From assembly GCA_032229885.1 (NCBI GenBank), contig JAVYAJ010000348.1:1-21600 (forward strand): 21,600 bases of DNA, in the 5' to 3' direction. Each line of letters begins with the position of its first letter. Position 1 is the first letter of the stretch. The DNA is from Anammoximicrobium sp032229885. Lineage in GTDB: Bacteria; Planctomycetota; Planctomycetia; Pirellulales; Pirellulaceae. The position numbers were made by a program, and so were the translations under genes. Of the stretch, positions 7,261 to 15,317 are shown in pieces. Below the pieces are notes generated by a model, which saw only the letters and a program-made list of their open reading frames with translations, did not search any database and had not been told where the DNA came from.

Positions 7261-8295
7261 GTGGCAGGTGGCATTGATCGGCGATGTTTTCTGACCAAGG
7301 GCGTGCTCGGGGCCGCGGCGGTCGGCGCGGTGCAGACCAGCATCGAAGAGCAGACGTTGCGGGCGGCGCTGAACGATGGGGCGGCCCAGCCGAGCTCGTC
7401 GCCGCGCCCCCTCACCGACATTGCCCCCGGCAGCCTGCCGTCCGGCAAGATCGGGAAGGTCTCGTTGAGCCGCTTGTTCATCGGCGGCAACTTGATCGGT
7501 GGCTGGGCGCACGCTCGCGATCTGATGTACGCGTCGCCCTTGTTCAAAGCCTATAACACCGAGGCCAAGGTCTTCGAGACGCTGGAACTGGCGTTGGCGT
7601 GTGGGATCAACACGATCCAGATCGACCCGGCCTGCTGGGGGCCGATCGCCAAGTTCAACCAACAGCGCAGCACGCCGATCCAGACGATGGTCTGCGTTCC
7701 CCTGTTGGCGAACCGGACGCAGATGAACGAGGCGGTCAAGCGGCAGATCGACAACGGCGCGACGCTCGTCTACTCGCACGGTGGGACCACCGATCGCCAT
7801 CTGATGAGCAACGGGTCGACGGACGTGATCGCCCAGATGCTCGAGCTGATCAAAGCGCAGGGCGTTCCCGCCGGCGTCGGCGGCCATTCGTTGAACGTCC
7901 CGATGGTCTGCGAGCGCGACAACGTGGGCGCGGACTATTACGTCAAGACGTATCACATGGATCGCTACTGGTCGGCCACGCCCGTCGAGCGGCGGGTCGA
8001 GTACGATTGGATGCAAGGAAACGCCGGGGACCACAACGCCAACAACGACAGCATGTGGTGCAATAACCCCGAGGAGACGGCCGCGTTCATGGAGACGGTC
8101 GAGAAACCCTGGGTGGCCTTCAAAGTGATGGCCGCCGGGGCGATCAAGCCTCAACTGGCGTTCGCGCACGCCTTCCGCGGCGGAGCCGATTTCATCATCG
8201 CCGGCATGTTCGATTTCCAGATCGAACTGGATGTGAAAATCGCGTTGGAGGCGTTGGGAAAAGTCAGCTCGCGCCAACGGCCTTGGCGCGCGTAA
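7261..8295 (+). CDS. Tat-exported probable TIM-barrel (aldo/keto reductase-like) protein
   Basis: 344 residues from a GTG at 7261. The start is chosen because it places a twin-arginine signal directly at the N-terminus ('DRRCFLTKGVLGAAAVGA', 6-23), with AGAAAGG (7243-7249) upstream. The same frame continues upstream to a TTG overlapping the deacetylase stop, but that part is arginine-rich and looks non-coding. The mature part alternates strand-like and helix-like stretches as in a TIM barrel: 'LSRLFIGGNLIGG' (69-81), 'ALACGINTIQID' (111-122), 'AGVGGHS' (204-210), 'WVAFKVMAAGAI' (284-295), 'GGADFIIAGMFDFQ' (307-320). This recalls aldo/keto reductase-like planctomycete proteins, but I cannot name a catalytic tetrad. 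Function is unknown; export folded through Tat suggests a bound cofactor or metal. Confidence 0.8.
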   Translation: MAGGIDRRCFLTKGVLGAAAVGAVQTSIEEQTLRAALNDGAAQPSSSPRPLTDIAPGSLPSGKIGKVSLSRLFIGGNLIGGWAHARDLMYASPLFKAYNTEAKVFETLELALACGINTIQIDPACWGPIAKFNQQRSTPIQTMVCVPLLANRTQMNEAVKRQIDNGATLVYSHGGTTDRHLMSNGSTDVIAQMLELIKAQGVPAGVGGHSLNVPMVCERDNVGADYYVKTYHMDRYWSATPVERRVEYDWMQGNAGDHNANNDSMWCNNPEETAAFMETVEKPWVAFKVMAAGAIKPQLAFAHAFRGGADFIIAGMFDFQIELDVKIALEALGKVSSRQRPWRA

Positions 8296-8464
8296 GCGGC
8301 GTTTCACTCCGGCCCACAGACAACGCGCTGCCGCGGCGCGCGCATCGCAACCCAAACGCTTGCCCACGAACGGCCTACTCGGCACGGTATCCTCGACGCG
8401 CCAGTCGCGTCGCCCGGCGCACTCTCGACGCCTGGCGCCAGTTCGCTCGGAACCGAATGCCGAG

Positions 8465-8503
8465 TGACCAATGACCAATGACAAATGACAAATGACCAAT
8501 GAC
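8465..8503. repeat. 7-bp tandem repeat (TGACCAA/TGACAAA)
   Basis: Five full head-to-tail 7-base units plus a four-base partial: TGACCAA, TGACCAA, TGACAAA, TGACAAA, TGACCAA, TGAC. Only one position varies (C or A). The array ends 11 bases from the stop codon of the minus-strand lipoprotein gene, inside the convergent gap with the Tat-protein gene. Seven-base arrays change length easily by slippage, and similar TCATTTG/TCATTGG arrays occur in other bacterial genomes as I recall. Confidence 0.85.
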
Positions 8504-8514
8504 GGCTCCGCGCG

Positions 8515-8982
8515 TCACTTGCGCTGTAGGGGAACGTCGAAATTGAGCGTCGTCGACCGTTGTTTGGGATCGATCTCGGCGCTGGCCTTGTAATCCTCGA
8601 ACAACGGCGGTTTGGCTTCCTCGTCCTCGCGCCCGGACGAATCGAAGCCCGTGATGTAGACCGTCAGCGGCCCCGAGATCGATGCTTGGCCTCCTACGGC
8701 GTGCGTGTCGAATTTCCCATCCTGGATGATCGCATAGCCCACCGGACCGGCGTTGCCCCGGGTGGAATCCGGCGTGAAAGTAATGCGGCCGCTGGTGAGT
8801 GGCTGGCCATCGTAGTTGACCGTTCCTTGGACATGAAATTGCCGAGGACCATCGTCCTTCCCGCAACCGCCCAACCCCGCCGACGCCAGGGCTGCAAGTG
8901 CGGCGCACATAAGCCCGTGAAACCACGTTTTGCGCGCCGGACTGTTCCGTTGCCTTTTCGTGCGGTACGAGATCGGAAACAT
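8515..8982 (-). CDS. Small transthyretin/Cna-B-like lipoprotein
   Basis: 155 residues. A basic N-terminus and hydrophobic segment end in a lipobox ('LASAGLGGC'), so it is a predicted lipoprotein. The mature part is a short beta-rich domain of the carboxypeptidase-regulatory or transthyretin-like kind: 'VQGTVNYDGQPLTSGRITF', then 'GYAIIQDGKFDT' and 'GPLTVYITGF'. The ATG at 8982 is chosen because AGGAG sits seven bases upstream; a longer frame exists without support. It lies on the same strand as, and downstream of, a DUF1559 gene, across a 469-base gap. The same pair occurs again at 16321-17886. Such small lipoproteins are abundant in planctomycetes and have no known function. Confidence 0.85.
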   Translation of the reverse strand: MFPISYRTKRQRNSPARKTWFHGLMCAALAALASAGLGGCGKDDGPRQFHVQGTVNYDGQPLTSGRITFTPDSTRGNAGPVGYAIIQDGKFDTHAVGGQASISGPLTVYITGFDSSGREDEEAKPPLFEDYKASAEIDPKQRSTTLNFDVPLQRK

Positions 8983-8989
8983 GCGATTG

Positions 8990-8994
8990 CTCCT
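8990..8994 (-). promoter_or_regulatory. Shine-Dalgarno site deciding the lipoprotein start
   Basis: AGGAG on the minus strand, seven bases before the ATG at 8982. The upstream in-frame start candidates (up to 9018) have no comparable site, so translation most likely begins at 8982, which also gives a normal signal-peptide length. Confidence 0.75.
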
Positions 8995-9220
8995 GGTTCG
9001 CCGCCATTCGCCGCGCACCCACGTTCGGTGGATCTCGAGCTTCTACGCCGCCTGCACCCGCTCAATCGCCAAACGTCGGGCAGTTCGCCGGTCTTAGAGT
9101 CTTGCGGTGCGAGTTCTATGCGCGCCACGCGCACGTCTTGTACGCCCGTTGTCCGCGATTGCGCTGCGGTCGCCGGCTGCCTTATACCACGCGCTGTCGA
9201 GGAGGGCACGTTTGATCGTA

Positions 9221-9259
9221 ACTCGAAGCGTAAGCGAGGGAATGCCTGAGTCCCTCGCT
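9221..9259. repeat. Planctomycete-type 'AAGCGTAAGCGAGGGA' hairpin repeat
   Basis: AGCGAGGGA (9233-9241), a nine-base loop, TCCCTCGCT (9251-9259): a perfect nine-pair stem preceded by ACTCGAAGCGTA. In the forward frame the left half spells the peptide TRSVSEG, which I remember as a frequent false-gene signature in Pirellulales genomes, pointing to a dispersed intergenic repeat. The stem is seen directly; the family assignment is from memory. Confidence 0.6.
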
Positions 9260-9451
9260 CAGGCTGCGGATGACATCTCGCGATCACACGCGTGCGGTAT
9301 GAATGGTCGTTCAAGACAATTTCTCGAATCGCTGAGAACGGCCTAAGGCAAAGCCACAAGGACGCAACGCGGCGCATTCCTGGTCCTGCGCGTCTCGGTC
9401 ACCTGGCCCATAACGCAGCCTGATCCGCTGAAGCGATTTCAGGTCAAGTTC

Positions 9452-10417
9452 TTAGTACGATCCGATCACCTGGCCATCCGCCCGGTCACCCAACCAGCCA
9501 TATAGGGTGATATCGATATTTTCACTCACGAACCGGGCCGACCCGTCGCACAGCAGGAAATGCGCGCCGCCTGGGTGCAGACTGCCGAACCCGTCGCTGT
9601 CGTTGCTTTTAACCGGCGTACTGCGATTGAGTGGTCGCGTGGGATTGACGACGCGGGCAACCGAATCTTCGGTCTTGTGGATGCCCATCACCCCCCATGT
9701 CCCACCCGTTTCATAGACGGTGCTGCTGTCCACGTCCATGTATTGCCGATCACTCACCTCGCCGATCGCGAACGTGTTGCTCGTCCCATCGATGATGTCG
9801 GAAACCTTGGTCCTCGAATTCGTGTAAAACACGCCCGGACTAGGCGTCATCTTACTGCTCTGGCCATAGATGTTCTCGTTGCCTCGCGAAGCCACGTAGC
9901 TGGAACGTCCTTCGCCGCGGATGAACGGGCCTTTTTGAAACTGCGTGTCGCTCGGACAGCTATAGATCGGCAGCGTTTCTCCCAGCATGTTCGTGGCGTT
10001 CGGCTTCTGCAGCAGGCCCGAGCCGGTGCCGCTGACATAAGACGTGCTGCCTCCCCAACACGAAAGCGTGGCGCCGAACTTCTGGGCGTCATAGATCGCC
10101 CCCAGCTCTACGAACGGACAGAGATACAGCCCCCAAGAAGGAATCCACGCAACATACCGATGATCGTTGCTGGAGACCGCGCCTCCGGAACATAGCTCGT
10201 ACTGAGGCACGATCCAGCCTGAAGGAAAGGTGGAATGCGTGTCGTGGTAGTTGTGCAGGCCGATGCCAATCTGCCTCAGGTTGCTCTGGCATTGCGACCG
10301 GCGCGCCGCCTCGCGCGCCGCCTGGATGGCCGGGAGCAACAAGGCGACGAGAATCCCAATGATCGCAATGACGACCAACAATTCCACCAAGGTGAAGCCC
10401 TGTTTGATTCGCAACAT
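9452..10417 (-). CDS. DUF1559 protein with prepilin-like N-terminus
   Basis: 321 residues. The N-terminus is a type III signal: short basic leader 'MLRIKQG', cleavage after G7, F8 as the new first residue, E12 at the +5 position, and a hydrophobic helix (about 9-30), then 'QAAREAARRSQCQ'. Planctomycete genomes hold many such DUF1559 proteins; they resemble type II secretion pseudopilins, but their role is unknown. Family marks in the rest include 'DGTSNTFAIGEV' and near the end 'HPGGAHFLLCDGSARF'. The ATG at 10417 has AAGGG nine bases upstream. It precedes a small lipoprotein gene on the same strand. A second member lies at 16321-17331. Confidence 0.95.
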   Translation of the reverse strand: MLRIKQGFTLVELLVVIAIIGILVALLLPAIQAAREAARRSQCQSNLRQIGIGLHNYHDTHSTFPSGWIVPQYELCSGGAVSSNDHRYVAWIPSWGLYLCPFVELGAIYDAQKFGATLSCWGGSTSYVSGTGSGLLQKPNATNMLGETLPIYSCPSDTQFQKGPFIRGEGRSSYVASRGNENIYGQSSKMTPSPGVFYTNSRTKVSDIIDGTSNTFAIGEVSDRQYMDVDSSTVYETGGTWGVMGIHKTEDSVARVVNPTRPLNRSTPVKSNDSDGFGSLHPGGAHFLLCDGSARFVSENIDITLYGWLGDRADGQVIGSY

Positions 10418-10672
10418 CGGATTGACCCTTGCTTATAATGACGCAACCTTTCGAAAATACCGCCTCACCCAGTCGATCGCTCAAGATACTACGAAAATAG
10501 GCGAGGTTGGACGTGATCTGCCCGTATCCGCCCAACACGCCGCGCTGGTTGTGCATCGCCTGACAGAACCCGACAAAATATGCCTATTTAGCACTATAGC
10601 GCCTCGTTTCGTTGTGGTCAAGCGAAGATGCGCCTCGCGGGGTCATGGGGCAGCGGCGTCTCGCCGCTGGCT
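10418..10672. other. Gap upstream of the DUF1559 gene
   Basis: No gene is supported. The part next to the DUF1559 gene is relatively AT-rich (10430-10615) and probably holds its promoter, but no box pair with good spacing stands out. The hairpin at 10651-10669 lies at the far end, beside the transposase remnant. Confidence 0.45.
10651..10669. repeat. CAGCGGCG-TCT-CGCCGCTG hairpin
   Basis: A perfect eight-pair stem with a three-base loop, followed by GCTTCAGCCGCCC. The same 'agcggcgtctcgccgctg' text is, as I recall, frequent between planctomycete genes, so this may be another dispersed repeat. It lies just past the end of the transposase remnant and could equally be read as a terminator stem, though no T-run follows. 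Confidence 0.5.
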
Positions 10673-10984
10673 TCAGCCGCCCGCGCTGCTTACTACGCGG
10701 CAGGATGCCGCATCCGCGTCTCGCTTCGCCAGCCGATCCTCGCGATGTTGGAGTTTCTCCGGCAATTCGACGCCTCGGCGGCTGCCCAACGCCGCGTCCT
10801 GCTCGACGTCCACTCGGTCGGCCTGCGACAGCAACTGCTCGAGTTTACGTTGCAGCTTGGCTAACTCCTGCACCATGTCGCCGGAGCACATCGCCTTGTG
10901 CCGCGAAGCATTGGCTTCGATCTCCGTCCCGTCCGCCGACAAGTTGCCGAGCTTGACCATCCCCAGTTCGTCCGCCATCCTGGC
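10673..10984 (-). pseudogene. Remnant of an IS1182-like transposase
   Basis: The minus-strand frame reads 'LGMVKLGNLSADGTEIEAN', then 'ASRHKAMCSGDMVQELAKL', and later 'GVELPEKLQHREDRLAK'. This matches the stretch of IS1182-family DDE transposases around the first catalytic aspartate (the D of 'ADGT'). Only about 85 residues of recognisable similarity remain (10724-10984). A stop codon (10985-10987) sits directly upstream, the N-terminal domain is missing, and after 'RLAK' the similarity is lost. The other two catalytic acids are absent, so it cannot be active. No terminal inverted repeats or target duplication could be found. The family call is from remembered motifs. Confidence 0.8.
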
Positions 10985-10987
10985 TCA

Positions 10988-11415
10988 AAACTGTCTTGGA
11001 CGTATAAGAACTTCGATCTCCCGTCTTACGGAGATAGCCATCTTTGGACAGACGCTTAGGCGGCGGCGTTCGCGTATCGCTTAGACCCGCCCGCATTCGC
11101 ACACGCGGGGGGGCTTGCCGTGGATTTGGGACGAAAGCTACGATATCGCGAGTAGGGCGTCTATCGCGCGGATCCCACGGGCCGGACAGGCCGAGGTTCT
11201 GACGGATCGGCGAATCGGCCGGCTCGCGGCAGGTCGCCGAGCGCTGCTCGTTCGTCGTGTCTACTTCAACCGTGTCTCCGCCGCGGCGCGTCGTCCCGAG
11301 AGGCCGCGTCGCCAACCGCTGCGCGCGACGTTCGCTTCGACGGCTTGCGTGACGCGGTCGGCAACCGGTGTTCCATCACTACGTCGCAGCGGCATTCCAT
11401 CTCCGTCGTTCTCGC
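10988..11415. other. Gene-free stretch between transposase remnant and tyrA
   Basis: I see no supported gene. One minus-strand frame covers much of it but has unusual composition and no motif. It may hold decayed insertion-sequence DNA and the tyrA promoter. A weak six-pair stem (ATCTCC 11016-11021 with GGAGAT 11030-11035) and a run of seven G at 11106-11112 are the only visible structures. Confidence 0.5.
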
Positions 11416-12261
11416 ATGGCACAGATCGACACAGCAGCAATCGTGGGCGTGGGACTGATCGGCGGGTCGATCGGCCTAGCGCTGCGCCAGCGCGGCCTGG
11501 CGCGCACGGTGGTGGGCATTGGGCGGACGCCGAGCCGGCTGCGGACCGCCGAACGGGTCGGGGCGATCGATTGGGGTACGTCGGACATCGGCCGAGGGGT
11601 GGCGGACGCCGAGCTGATTGTCGTCTGCACGCCCGTCGAGCACGTGGTCGCGCATGTTCGTCAGGCCGCTCGGGCGTGCGCCCCCGGGGCGCTGATCACG
11701 GACGCGGGCAGCACCAAGGGCACGATCTGTCGGGCGCTGGCGACGGAGCTGGACGGACGCGGTGCGTTCGTGGGCAGTCACCCTATGGCGGGCAGTGAAA
11801 AAAGCGGGCCCGAGCATGCCGACCCCAGCTTGTTCGATGGCTGCATCACCGTGATCACGCCGACGCCCGAGTCGCGAGCCGAGGACGTCGATCGCATCGA
11901 GGCCTTTTGGCGATCGCTCGGCGCCAGCGTGTTGCGGATGACGCCAGACGAGCACGATCGAGTGGTGGCGAATGTGAGCCACCTTCCGCACCTGGTGGCC
12001 TCGGCGCTGGCCGCGAGCGTCGACCCTCGCGACCTGGTGCTGGCGGCCACTGGGTGGCAGAGCACTACGCGAGTGGCCGCGGGCGACGCGGAATTATGGC
12101 GCCAGATCTTCAGCGAAAACCGGCCGCAGCTCCTCGGCGCGTTGACTCGGTTCGAGGACATGTTGCACGAGTTTCGTCGCGCATTGGAGCAAAACGATCT
12201 GCCGGAACTCGGCCGCCTGTTGACGCTGGGAAAACACAATCGCGACGCGCTGGCGGGTTGA
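11416..12261 (+). CDS. tyrA: Prephenate dehydrogenase
   Basis: 281 residues, the usual length for a single-domain TyrA. It oxidatively decarboxylates prephenate (or arogenate) with NAD(P)+ in tyrosine synthesis. The N-terminal Rossmann motif is 'IVGVGLIGGSIG' (G11, G13, G16). The family signatures 'DAGSTKG' (96-102), 'VGSHPMAGSEKSG' (119-131, with H122) and 'NVSHLPHLVASALA' (186-199) are intact. There is no chorismate mutase or ACT domain, so no obvious feedback domain is fused. The ATG at 11416 is chosen because similarity begins there; an in-frame GTG 16 codons upstream adds no family sequence. No clear Shine-Dalgarno precedes it. Followed after 57 bases by purL on the same strand, perhaps as one transcript. 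Confidence 0.93.
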   Translation: MAQIDTAAIVGVGLIGGSIGLALRQRGLARTVVGIGRTPSRLRTAERVGAIDWGTSDIGRGVADAELIVVCTPVEHVVAHVRQAARACAPGALITDAGSTKGTICRALATELDGRGAFVGSHPMAGSEKSGPEHADPSLFDGCITVITPTPESRAEDVDRIEAFWRSLGASVLRMTPDEHDRVVANVSHLPHLVASALAASVDPRDLVLAATGWQSTTRVAAGDAELWRQIFSENRPQLLGALTRFEDMLHEFRRALEQNDLPELGRLLTLGKHNRDALAG

Positions 12262-12318
12262 CGGCCGCAGCGGATTGAATCATCATCCGCCGCTCGTACA
12301 ACGTGAAGGAACGCAACC

Positions 12319-15309
12319 GTGACTATTTGGCAAGTTGAGATTCAAGCGGGCGGCGGACATCCGGATTTGACGGGCCGACGGCTGGCCGCCGACGCGGCCG
12401 ACCTGGGGTTGGGCGACAGGCTCGGCATTCGCGCCGCGTATGGTTATCTGCTGCAGGGCGAATTGAGCCGTGAGCACGTCGAATTGCTGGCTCGCGAACT
12501 GCTGTCGGACCCGATTGTCGAACGGACGACCGTGGCTCGCGCCGGCGACCCCGCGCTGGCCGCGCGGCCGGCGGGCGTGGGACCACAGGCAAGCCTGGTA
12601 TACGTGCTGTTCAAGCCCGGCGTCATGGACCCCGTGGCCTCCAGCGCCCAGCGGGCGATCGCGGATTTTCAGCTCCGCGCGGACGAGGTGCGGACGTTTC
12701 GCAAATACTGGATCGAGGGCCTCGCGGCGGATCGCATCGACACGCTGTGCGCGAAATTGTTGGCCAATGATTCGATCGAACAGTACGTCGTCGGACCGTT
12801 GGAAGTCAGCCGCTTGCAAGTTGGCGCGCCGTACCAGTTTCGCCTGGTTACGACGCCGATTCGCGATCTGGACGGACCGGCGCTCGACCAACTCAGCCGC
12901 AGTCGGCAGTTGTACCTGACGCGGATCGAGATGGAGACGATCCAGGCGTACTATGTCCGCGCCGGCCGCGACCCGACCGACGTCGAATTGGAATCGCTCG
13001 CCCAGACGTGGAGCGAGCACTGCAGCCACAAGACGCTGACGGGACGGATCTCGTATCGCGACGGCGACGGGGCGCGACATTTCGACAACATGCTCAAAGA
13101 GACGATCTTCGCCGCCACGCAGCAGATCCGCCGCGATCTGGCGGACGACGACTGGTGCGTCAGCGTCTTTCAGGACAATGCGGGCATCGTACGGTTCGAC
13201 GAGCGGTACAACGCGGTGTTCAAGGTCGAGACGCACAATCATCCGTCGGCGTTGGAGCCGTATGGCGGGGCCAACACCGGGCTGGGCGGCGTGATCCGCG
13301 ACGCGCTGGGTACGGGCCTGGGCGCCCGTCCGGTATGCAATACGAACGTGTTCTGTTTCGCCCCGCCCATGGCGGCGCCCGAGGATCTGCCGCCAGGCGC
13401 GCTGCACCCGCTGCGAGTGATGAAGGGCGTGGTGGCGGGCGTTCGCGATTATGGGAATCGGATGGGCATCCCGACCGTCAATGGGGCAATCTATTTCGAT
13501 CCGCGATATCTGGCCAACCCGCTGGTCTATTGCGGCACTGTGGGGATACTGCCCCAGGACAAGAGCTTCAAACAGCCCCGCGCAGGCGACTGGATCGTGG
13601 CGGTTGGCGGCAGGACCGGCCGGGACGGCATTCACGGCGCCACCTTTAGCTCGGCGGAACTGACCAGCGACAGCGAGGCGGTCTCCGGCGGCGCCGTCCA
13701 GATCGGCAACGCGATCACCGAGAAGATGCTGCTGGACGTTTTGCTGCAGGCCCGCGACCAGGGCCTGTATCATGCGATCACCGATTGCGGCGCAGGCGGG
13801 TTTTCCAGCGCGGTCGGCGAGATGGGCGCGGAGATCGGGGCAGAAGTGTGGCTGGACAAAGCGCCGCTCAAATACGAGGGCTTGTCGTACACCGAGATCT
13901 GGATTTCCGAGGCCCAAGAGCGGATGGTGCTGGCCGTCTCGGAACAGGACTGGCCGCGGTTTTCGGCGCTGTGCGCCTCGGAGGACGTCGAGGCGACGAT
14001 CATCGGACGCTTTGTGCCCACGGGCAGGTTAGAGCTAAAATACGACGGCCACGTCGTCGGCGATCTGCCGATGGACTTTCTGCACAACGGCCGTCCTCCC
14101 GTCGTCCGCGACGCGGTCTACGACCCGCCGCCGGACGCGCCCTTGTCCGCCGCCGACGGCCCTTGGCGCCCAGGCGCACCATCGCGTTCACCCGGCGGAC
14201 CGGTTCCCACGTGGACCGACGCGCTGCTTCGGATTCTCGGTTCGCTGAACGTAGCCAGCAAGGAATGGGTGATCCGCCAATACGATCACGAGGTTCGTGC
14301 GGGAAGCGTGATCAAACCCCTCGTGGGCATGCACAACGACGGCCCGAGCGACGCGGCCGTGCTGCGGCCGGTTCTCGCCTCGCGTCGCGGCCTGGTCGTC
14401 GCCTGTGGAATGAATCCGCGCTATGGCGATTTCGACACGTATCACATGGCCGCCAGTGCGATCGACGAGGCGATTCGCAACTGTGTTGCGGTCGGCGCAG
14501 ATCCGCGGCGAATCGCCATTTTGGACAACTTCTGTTGGGGCTATACCGATCGCCCGGAAACCTTGGGTTCGTTGGTCCGCGCGGCGTTGGCCTGCCGCGA
14601 CGTCGCCGTGGCCCTGCAGACCCCGTTCATCAGCGGCAAAGACAGCCTGAACAACGAATACAGCTACGTCGATCCGAACGGCGACAAGCGGACGATCGCG
14701 ATCCCGGCGTCGCTGTTGATCAGTGCGCTGGGGCAGGTGGACGACGTCGGCCGATGTGTCACGATGGACGCCAAGCAAGCGGGCAATCGCATCTATCTGG
14801 TGGGCATGACCCGCGCCGAGCTCGGCGGATCGCACCTGAGTCTGGTCGAGGACCTGTCGGGAGGGCGCGTTCCGACCGTCGACACGGCGACGGCCAAACG
14901 GACGTTTGCGGCGATCCACGTCGCGATCAACGCGGGGTGCGTCCGCGCGTGCCACGACCTGAGCGAGGGCGGCTTGGCGGTTGCCGCGGCCGAGATGGCA
15001 TTTGCCGGAGGGCTGGGCATGACCCTGCAGTTGGCCGCCGTAAGGCAGGATCTCGGCGACATCGGCGAGTCCGATCGAGACGCCTACCTGTTGTTCGCCG
15101 AGTCGAACACGCGATTCTTGTGCGAGGTGCCGCCGAGCGAAGGCGCGCGATTTGAACAAGCGCTGGGCGACGTGCCCCACGCGCTGGTGGGCGAGGTTTG
15201 CGTCGACGCGCGACTGCGGATCGCCGGAACGGACGCGGCGGCGACACTGGTGATTGACGCGGAATTGGCGGACTTAAAGAAAGCGTGGCAAGAGCCGCTG
15301 CGCTGGTGA
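12319..15309 (+). CDS. purL: FGAM synthase PurL with fused PurS-like N-terminus
   Basis: 996 residues, much longer than the roughly 600-740 of small PurL. The enzyme makes formylglycinamidine ribonucleotide from FGAR, ATP and ammonia (purine step 4). Residues 1-75 and 90-165 look like two PurS repeats in tandem: 'GELS...ELLARELLSDPIVE' and 'FKPGVMDP...CAKLLANDSIEQYVV'. The catalytic part follows: 'SLAQTWSEHCSHKT' (226-239), 'FKVETHNHPSALEPYGGANTG' region (301-321), and GKDSLNNEY (from 773) in the second half. No glutaminase is fused; it is the next gene. The start is GTG at 12319 with AAGGA (12306-12310) eight bases upstream. PurS stabilises the PurL-PurQ complex in Bacillus, and here the fused repeats would replace the PurS dimer (inference). 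Confidence 0.95.
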   Translation: MTIWQVEIQAGGGHPDLTGRRLAADAADLGLGDRLGIRAAYGYLLQGELSREHVELLARELLSDPIVERTTVARAGDPALAARPAGVGPQASLVYVLFKPGVMDPVASSAQRAIADFQLRADEVRTFRKYWIEGLAADRIDTLCAKLLANDSIEQYVVGPLEVSRLQVGAPYQFRLVTTPIRDLDGPALDQLSRSRQLYLTRIEMETIQAYYVRAGRDPTDVELESLAQTWSEHCSHKTLTGRISYRDGDGARHFDNMLKETIFAATQQIRRDLADDDWCVSVFQDNAGIVRFDERYNAVFKVETHNHPSALEPYGGANTGLGGVIRDALGTGLGARPVCNTNVFCFAPPMAAPEDLPPGALHPLRVMKGVVAGVRDYGNRMGIPTVNGAIYFDPRYLANPLVYCGTVGILPQDKSFKQPRAGDWIVAVGGRTGRDGIHGATFSSAELTSDSEAVSGGAVQIGNAITEKMLLDVLLQARDQGLYHAITDCGAGGFSSAVGEMGAEIGAEVWLDKAPLKYEGLSYTEIWISEAQERMVLAVSEQDWPRFSALCASEDVEATIIGRFVPTGRLELKYDGHVVGDLPMDFLHNGRPPVVRDAVYDPPPDAPLSAADGPWRPGAPSRSPGGPVPTWTDALLRILGSLNVASKEWVIRQYDHEVRAGSVIKPLVGMHNDGPSDAAVLRPVLASRRGLVVACGMNPRYGDFDTYHMAASAIDEAIRNCVAVGADPRRIAILDNFCWGYTDRPETLGSLVRAALACRDVAVALQTPFISGKDSLNNEYSYVDPNGDKRTIAIPASLLISALGQVDDVGRCVTMDAKQAGNRIYLVGMTRAELGGSHLSLVEDLSGGRVPTVDTATAKRTFAAIHVAINAGCVRACHDLSEGGLAVAAAEMAFAGGLGMTLQLAAVRQDLGDIGESDRDAYLLFAESNTRFLCEVPPSEGARFEQALGDVPHALVGEVCVDARLRIAGTDAAATLVIDAELADLKKAWQEPLRW

Positions 15310-15317
15310 GGAAATCG

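Larger units (their letters stand above)
8983..9451. other. Gene-free gap between DUF1559 gene and lipoprotein gene
   Basis: I see no supported gene. Short frames here are basic and lack motifs. The stretch contains one strong repeat hairpin (9233-9259), reported separately, and the lipoprotein ribosome binding site at its left edge. A promoter for the lipoprotein could lie here, but I cannot point to one. Confidence 0.55.

Noticed and set aside
7075..8499. 474-residue minus-strand frame opposite the Tat-exported protein
   Set aside because: Antisense of a gene with a clear signal peptide; it also runs through the 7-bp repeat array.
8465..8503. CRISPR array
   Set aside because: The units are 7 bases long and contiguous with no spacers; there are no cas genes.
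12283..13917. Long minus-strand open frame opposite purL (and 14188-15180)
   Set aside because: The plus strand encodes an unmistakable PurL with catalytic motifs; the reverse frames are rich in Arg, Asp and Val with no motifs.
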